Assembly (NCBI RefSeq): GCF_000294775.2
Contig: NZ_CP015506.1
Span: forward strand, 5,183,501 to 5,247,500
DNA: 64,000 nucleotides
Source: Cytobacillus oceanisediminis 2691
Lineage (GTDB): Bacteria; Bacillota; Bacilli; Bacillales; Cytobacillaceae
Direction: 5' to 3'
Below are positions 60,294-64,000 of this stretch, in pieces. Each line of letters starts with the position of its first letter. Within the stretch, counting starts at the first letter, position 1. The position numbers and the translations under genes were made by a program. The notes under the pieces were generated by a model, which saw nothing but the letters and a program-made list of their open reading frames with translations, did not search any database and was not told the DNA's origin.

Positions 60294-62411
60294 TTAGGAT
60301 GCTAAGTTCTGGCTTTCACCTATAACAGACTTTTCGAGAATTTCGGCAACATCGTACGTATGAACCTGTTCTTCCACTTCTTTTGCTTTCGTGCCATCTG
60401 AAAGCATCGTTAAGCAGTATGGGCATCCGGAGCTGATCACGGATGGATTCACTGCGAGTGCCTGCTCTGTGCGTGAGACGTTGATGCGGTGCCCTGTTTC
60501 TTCTTCCATCCACATTAAGCCGCCGCCTGCTCCGCAGCACATGCCGGTTTCGCGGTTTCTTTCCATTTCCACAAGCTTAACGCCAGGAATGCTCTTAAGG
60601 ATTTCACGCGGAGGATCGTACACCTCGTTGTAGCGTCCAAGATAGCAGGAATCATGGAATGTGATCGTTTCTTCCACAGCATATTGCGGCTTCAGCTTGC
60701 CTTCTTCTACAAGCTTAGCAAGAACTTCAGTATGGTGATAAACCTCTGCCTCTAATCCAAAATCCGGATACTCATTTTTGAAAATGTTGTAGGCATGAGG
60801 ATCGATCGTTACGATCTTCTTCACTTCATTTTTCTCAAACTCTTCAATATTCTTTGTGGCAAGCTCCTGGAATAAGAACTCGTTTCCAAGACGTCTTGGT
60901 GTGTCACCAGAGTTCTTTTCTTTGTTTCCAAGGATCGCGAATTTAACGCCTGCCTCATTCATTAGTTTCGCAAAGGAAAGAGCGATCTTTTGGCTGCGAT
61001 TATCGTAAGATCCCATGGAGCCAACCCAGAATAAGTATTCAAACTCTTCTCCTGCCTTTTTCATTTCCTTCACTGTCGGAACATGAACATCTTCGCGTGC
61101 TTCTCTCCAGTCTTCGCGCTCCTTGCGGTTCAGTCCCCAAGGATTTCCCTGGCGCTCGATATTGGTCATGGCGCGCTGTGCATCCGCATCCATTTTACCC
61201 TCTGTTAAAACAAGATAGCGGCGCAGATCAATAATCTTATCAACATGTTCATTCATAACCGGGCATTGGTCTTCACAGTTTCGGCAAGTCGTACAAGCCC
61301 AGATTTCTTCTTCTGTAATGACTTCGCCAATCAGGCTAGGGCTGTATGCAAGGCCTGCAGCAGCTTCTTCTGCACCCTGGCCTGCAGCAGCAAGGGCAAG
61401 CTGATTGCCTTTCGTATTTGAAAACGCAAATGTCGGCACCCAAGGCTGCTTCGAAGTGACAACAGCACCGTGATTGGTTAAATGGTCACGCAATTTCAGG
61501 ATTAAATCCATCGGCGAAAGCATTTTTCCCGTGCCGGTTGCCGGACACATATTGGTACAGCGTCCGCATTCCACACATGCATAGAAATCGATCATCTGAT
61601 GCTGTGTAAAATCTTCAATCTTTCCGACACCAAAGCTTTCCTGTGACTCATCTTCAAAGTCGATTGCTTTTAATTTTCCCGGATTATCCAGACTGTTGAA
61701 ATATACGTTGGCCGGTCCGGCGATTAAGTGAGCGTGCTTGGATTGCGGCACGTACACAAGGAAAGCGAGAAGGAATACTAAGTGAATCCACCATGAGATG
61801 TAAAACACAACTATTGAAGCCGTTTCACCCATCCATGCGAATGCACCGGCAATCAGAGAAGCAACCGGTTCTGTCCAGGTTCCTTCATGGCCATGCCAAA
61901 TCATGCCCATTCCATTGCCAAGCAGTACGGAAAGCATGAGCCCTCCGATAAAAATAAGAACGAGACCTGATTTGAATCCGCGTTTTAAACGGACAAGCTT
62001 TTCCACATAACGGCGGTGGAAAGCCCAGATTACCGCTACAAGGATCATCAGGGTCACAATTTCCTGGAAAAAGGTGAAGCCAGGATATAATGGTCCAAGC
62101 GGCAAATGCGCACCTGGCTTAATTCCCTTGATAATAAAATCGATTGCTCCAAATTGGACAAGAATGAAGCCGTAGAAAAACATCACGTGGATAATTCCGC
62201 TTTTCTTATCCTTTAAAAGCTTCTTCTGGCCAAATACGTTGACCCAGATCTTCTCAAGGCGTTCTTTCACCTTGCCGTCAAACTCCACCTTTTTGCCAAG
62301 CTTGATATATTCAATCCGCGTCTTCACAACATAGACAAACAGGCTGATGGCGTAAGCGGTTACAAGAAGAAATGCAATTAAGTTGATCCATAATAAACCG
62401 TTCATAGACAT
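60294..62411 (-). CDS. fadF: Membrane Fe-S oxidoreductase of beta-oxidation (YwjF/FadF-like)
   Basis: This 705-residue protein has an N-terminal membrane part of about six helices. Two ferredoxin-type [4Fe-4S] sites follow (CVECGRCTNMCPATGTG near residue 285 and CTTCRNCEDQCPVMNEH near residue 382). Two heterodisulfide-reductase-like CCG regions come last (SCYLGRYNEVYDPP and GMCCGAGGGLMWMEEE). It is thought to pass electrons from ETF, reduced by acyl-CoA dehydrogenases, to menaquinone. AAAGGAG lies five bases before the ATG. Its promoter carries a FadR-type operator. Confidence 0.9.
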   Translation of the reverse strand: MSMNGLLWINLIAFLLVTAYAISLFVYVVKTRIEYIKLGKKVEFDGKVKERLEKIWVNVFGQKKLLKDKKSGIIHVMFFYGFILVQFGAIDFIIKGIKPGAHLPLGPLYPGFTFFQEIVTLMILVAVIWAFHRRYVEKLVRLKRGFKSGLVLIFIGGLMLSVLLGNGMGMIWHGHEGTWTEPVASLIAGAFAWMGETASIVVFYISWWIHLVFLLAFLVYVPQSKHAHLIAGPANVYFNSLDNPGKLKAIDFEDESQESFGVGKIEDFTQHQMIDFYACVECGRCTNMCPATGTGKMLSPMDLILKLRDHLTNHGAVVTSKQPWVPTFAFSNTKGNQLALAAAGQGAEEAAAGLAYSPSLIGEVITEEEIWACTTCRNCEDQCPVMNEHVDKIIDLRRYLVLTEGKMDADAQRAMTNIERQGNPWGLNRKEREDWREAREDVHVPTVKEMKKAGEEFEYLFWVGSMGSYDNRSQKIALSFAKLMNEAGVKFAILGNKEKNSGDTPRRLGNEFLFQELATKNIEEFEKNEVKKIVTIDPHAYNIFKNEYPDFGLEAEVYHHTEVLAKLVEEGKLKPQYAVEETITFHDSCYLGRYNEVYDPPREILKSIPGVKLVEMERNRETGMCCGAGGGLMWMEEETGHRINVSRTEQALAVNPSVISSGCPYCLTMLSDGTKAKEVEEQVHTYDVAEILEKSVIGESQNLAS

Positions 62412-62478
62412 GGTGCTCCTTTCTTCATCTTAGAAAATTTTAAAAACAATATAATTTTCTGAATTTACTCTTACTCCC

Positions 62479-62506
62479 ATTATATTATGAATGAGCATTC
62501 AGTCAA
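62479..62506 (-). promoter_or_regulatory. fadF promoter with embedded FadR-type operator
   Basis: TTGACT (62501-62506), 16 bases, TATAAT (62479-62484) on the minus strand. TGAATGAGCATTCAGTCA (62488-62505, plus strand) lies in the spacer and -35. It matches the FadR box TGAATGA-N4-TCATTCA with one mismatch. Bound repressor would block polymerase directly. Confidence 0.8.
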
Positions 62507-62660
62507 CCATTTTTAGTTAAACTTGTTCGAAAAATTTCATTATTTTCATTTATTAAATTCTTTATAAAGGTGAAAAGTCCTCCCATTTTGGGAGATTCCA
62601 TGATAGAAAAAGCTCTGCAGGAAATACTAACAGGAAAATCCTGTCGAGAGGAAGATTGCA

Positions 62661-63875
62661 TTGACTGTCTGGAATATCATTATGGCCGTTTTACTCGTCA
62701 TCTTCTTATGGCTCTATATCGACTTTACATGGGGCCGGAAAAGCCATATGAAAAAGCTTGAGCGGACCGCCTTACCCATCCGGCAGTCTGATATGGAACT
62801 ATTTGCAGACGGACCTGCTTTGTTTGATGATTTATTCTCCGAGCTAAGAAGAGCGCAAAAGCACATCCATATTTTATTTTATATTGTGAAGGATGATAAA
62901 ATCAGCAAGGAGTTTTTAACCATTTTAAAGGGTAAAGCAAAAGAAGGAGTGGAAGTCCGCCTTTTGCTGGATTGGGCCGGAAGCTTTCCGGTTAAACGAA
63001 AAACCGTTAAGGATCTTAAAAGCAGCGGCATTAAGTTTTCGTTTGCACATGTGCCAAAGCTTCCATTTCTCTTCTATTCTTTCCAGGCCAGGAACCATCG
63101 GAAAATCACCGTTATTGACGGAAAGATCGGTTACAGCGGAGGCTTCAATATTGGCAAAGAATACATCAATCTGGATAAAAAGCTGAGTCCCTGGCGTGAC
63201 TATCATTTGAAATTCCGTGGTGAAGGGGTAGAGGATCTGCAAAGAGAGTTTCTAATCGATTGGTATAAAGCAACAAAGACTGACCTGCTCGCAAACAGAG
63301 TCTATTTTCCTGAGCAGCCTGCAGGAGATTACCGCCATCAGTTCGCATCTTATAAAGGAGCATTTTTAGAAGAAAGCTTCTCCTCCTTAATTCGGAATGC
63401 GAAAAAGAGCATTACGATTGGGACACCCTATTTTATTCCGGGCAAAAGGCTTTTTCAGGATTTAATCCATGCCCTGGAACGCGGGGTAACTGTCAAGATA
63501 CTTGTCCCATGCATTACCGATCATATTCTTGTTAAGGAAGCCTCCTATCTTTACTTAAGAACCTTGATTAAACAAGGAGCTTATGTGTATGAATACAAAA
63601 ATGGCTTTTACCATGCGAAGGCGATCATCATCGATGATGAAATCAGCGATATTGGAACAGCCAATTTTGATAAGCGGAGCCTGTTTTTAAATTATGAAAT
63701 CAATTGCTTTATTTATGACAAAGAGTTCATAAAGCAGATCAGGTCTGTTCTGGACAAAGACATAGACATAGACATAGACAATGCAAAGAGATTGACGCTA
63801 AAAGAATTAAACCGGCTGGACCCTTTACGGACATTCAAGGAAATGCTTGCCCGGTCTGTGGCAAGCTTCCTCTAG
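62661..63875 (+). CDS. cls: Cardiolipin synthase (phospholipase D family, YwjE-like)
   Basis: This 404-residue membrane enzyme joins phosphatidylglycerol molecules to cardiolipin. One N-terminal membrane helix (IIMAVLLVIFLWLYIDFTW) is followed by two HKD motifs: NHRKITVIDGKIGYSGG near residue 151 and YHAKAIIIDDEISDIGTANF near residue 315. The start is a TTG six bases after GAGGAAG. A Cls with a single membrane helix fits YwjE, which neighbours ywjF in B. subtilis. A small overlapping frame upstream is not a gene. Confidence 0.88.
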   Translation: MTVWNIIMAVLLVIFLWLYIDFTWGRKSHMKKLERTALPIRQSDMELFADGPALFDDLFSELRRAQKHIHILFYIVKDDKISKEFLTILKGKAKEGVEVRLLLDWAGSFPVKRKTVKDLKSSGIKFSFAHVPKLPFLFYSFQARNHRKITVIDGKIGYSGGFNIGKEYINLDKKLSPWRDYHLKFRGEGVEDLQREFLIDWYKATKTDLLANRVYFPEQPAGDYRHQFASYKGAFLEESFSSLIRNAKKSITIGTPYFIPGKRLFQDLIHALERGVTVKILVPCITDHILVKEASYLYLRTLIKQGAYVYEYKNGFYHAKAIIIDDEISDIGTANFDKRSLFLNYEINCFIYDKEFIKQIRSVLDKDIDIDIDNAKRLTLKELNRLDPLRTFKEMLARSVASFL

Positions 63876-63876
63876 G

Positions 63877-64000
63877 AAAAGCGGAAGCGCCTTGCCCACG
63901 AAGGAACGCAGACAAAGAACGCCACGTCCTGTGGCAACGTCTGCATGACCCCCATCCTCCCAAAAGCTGCCGCTTTTGGTCGTGCGATGATTATGCTGAC
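63877..64000. repeat. Family 1 long repeat at the window edge (partial)
   Basis: It starts GAAAAGCGGAAGCGCCTTG two bases after the cls stop and runs off the window. Nearly all of it aligns with 12711-12835, including GAACGCAG, CACGTCCTGTGGCA, CGTCTGCATGACCC and CCCAAAAGCTGCCGCTTTTG. Confidence 0.85.

Noticed and set aside
62570-62761. Small frame just before cls
   Set aside because: It overlaps the cls start in another frame; the TTG of cls has the better ribosome site and family-like N-terminus.

Overview
The window looks like a chromosomal segment of an endospore-forming member of the Bacillaceae (a Bacillus/Cytobacillus/Mesobacillus-type organism). The evidence is sporulation genes (spo0F, spoIIR), the general stress gene gsiB, GTG and TTG starts behind strong Shine-Dalgarno sequences, moderate GC, and a gene order that I recall as closely matching the Bacillus subtilis ywj-ywk-ywl-atp region. 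The genus is inference. No prophage, insertion sequence, CRISPR array, tRNA or rRNA gene was seen.

Almost all genes lie on the minus strand. Positions 1-6376 hold the F1Fo ATP synthase operon (atpZ-I-B-E-F-H-A-G-D, atpD cut by the window edge), with two palindromic repeats inserted around atpG. Positions 6679-11417 are an accessory stretch: a secreted S8 protease, a secreted serine hydrolase, a small membrane protein and a MerR-like coiled-coil protein preceded by spaced 25-bp repeats. Positions 11964-25028 carry upp, glyA, an ECF sigma/anti-sigma pair bracketed by two identical hairpins, ywlG, rpiB, a chemoreceptor, ywlE, mntP, ywlC, a DnaA-box cluster, ywlB, gsiB, spoIIR, prmC and prfA.

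Positions 25246-27344 hold a GntR regulator with an efflux permease, and a lipoprotein. A 52-bp tandem repeat follows, then tdk, rpmE, rho, glpX, murA, tal, fbaA, spo0F and ywjG. Positions 36875-47616 are a 12-gene catabolic island between ywjG and pyrG. It encodes a LacI regulator, KDG kinase, KDPG aldolase, mannonate dehydratase, fructuronate reductase, a zinc dehydrogenase, a TRAP transporter, a YiaK-like reductase and, unexpectedly, a ribulose-monophosphate-type synthase/isomerase pair. A three-fold tandem operator sits at its promoter.

Positions 47800-50844 hold pyrG with a CTP-sensing attenuator leader, rpoE (RNA polymerase delta) and an unlisted 58-residue membrane protein. Positions 50993-62411 form a fatty-acid/branched-chain acyl-CoA degradation region: icmF, a TetR regulator, two acyl-CoA dehydrogenases, a hydroxyacyl-CoA dehydrogenase, a thiolase and an Fe-S oxidoreductase. 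A FadR-like operator lies inside the promoter of the last. A cardiolipin synthase gene on the plus strand and a partial repeat close the window.

The most noteworthy non-coding signals are the DnaA-box cluster at ywlC/ywlB, the identical hairpins around the sigma operon, the triple operator of the sugar-acid operon, a phased 21-bp repeat array upstream of the hydroxyacyl-CoA dehydrogenase gene, and the repeats inside the atp operon.
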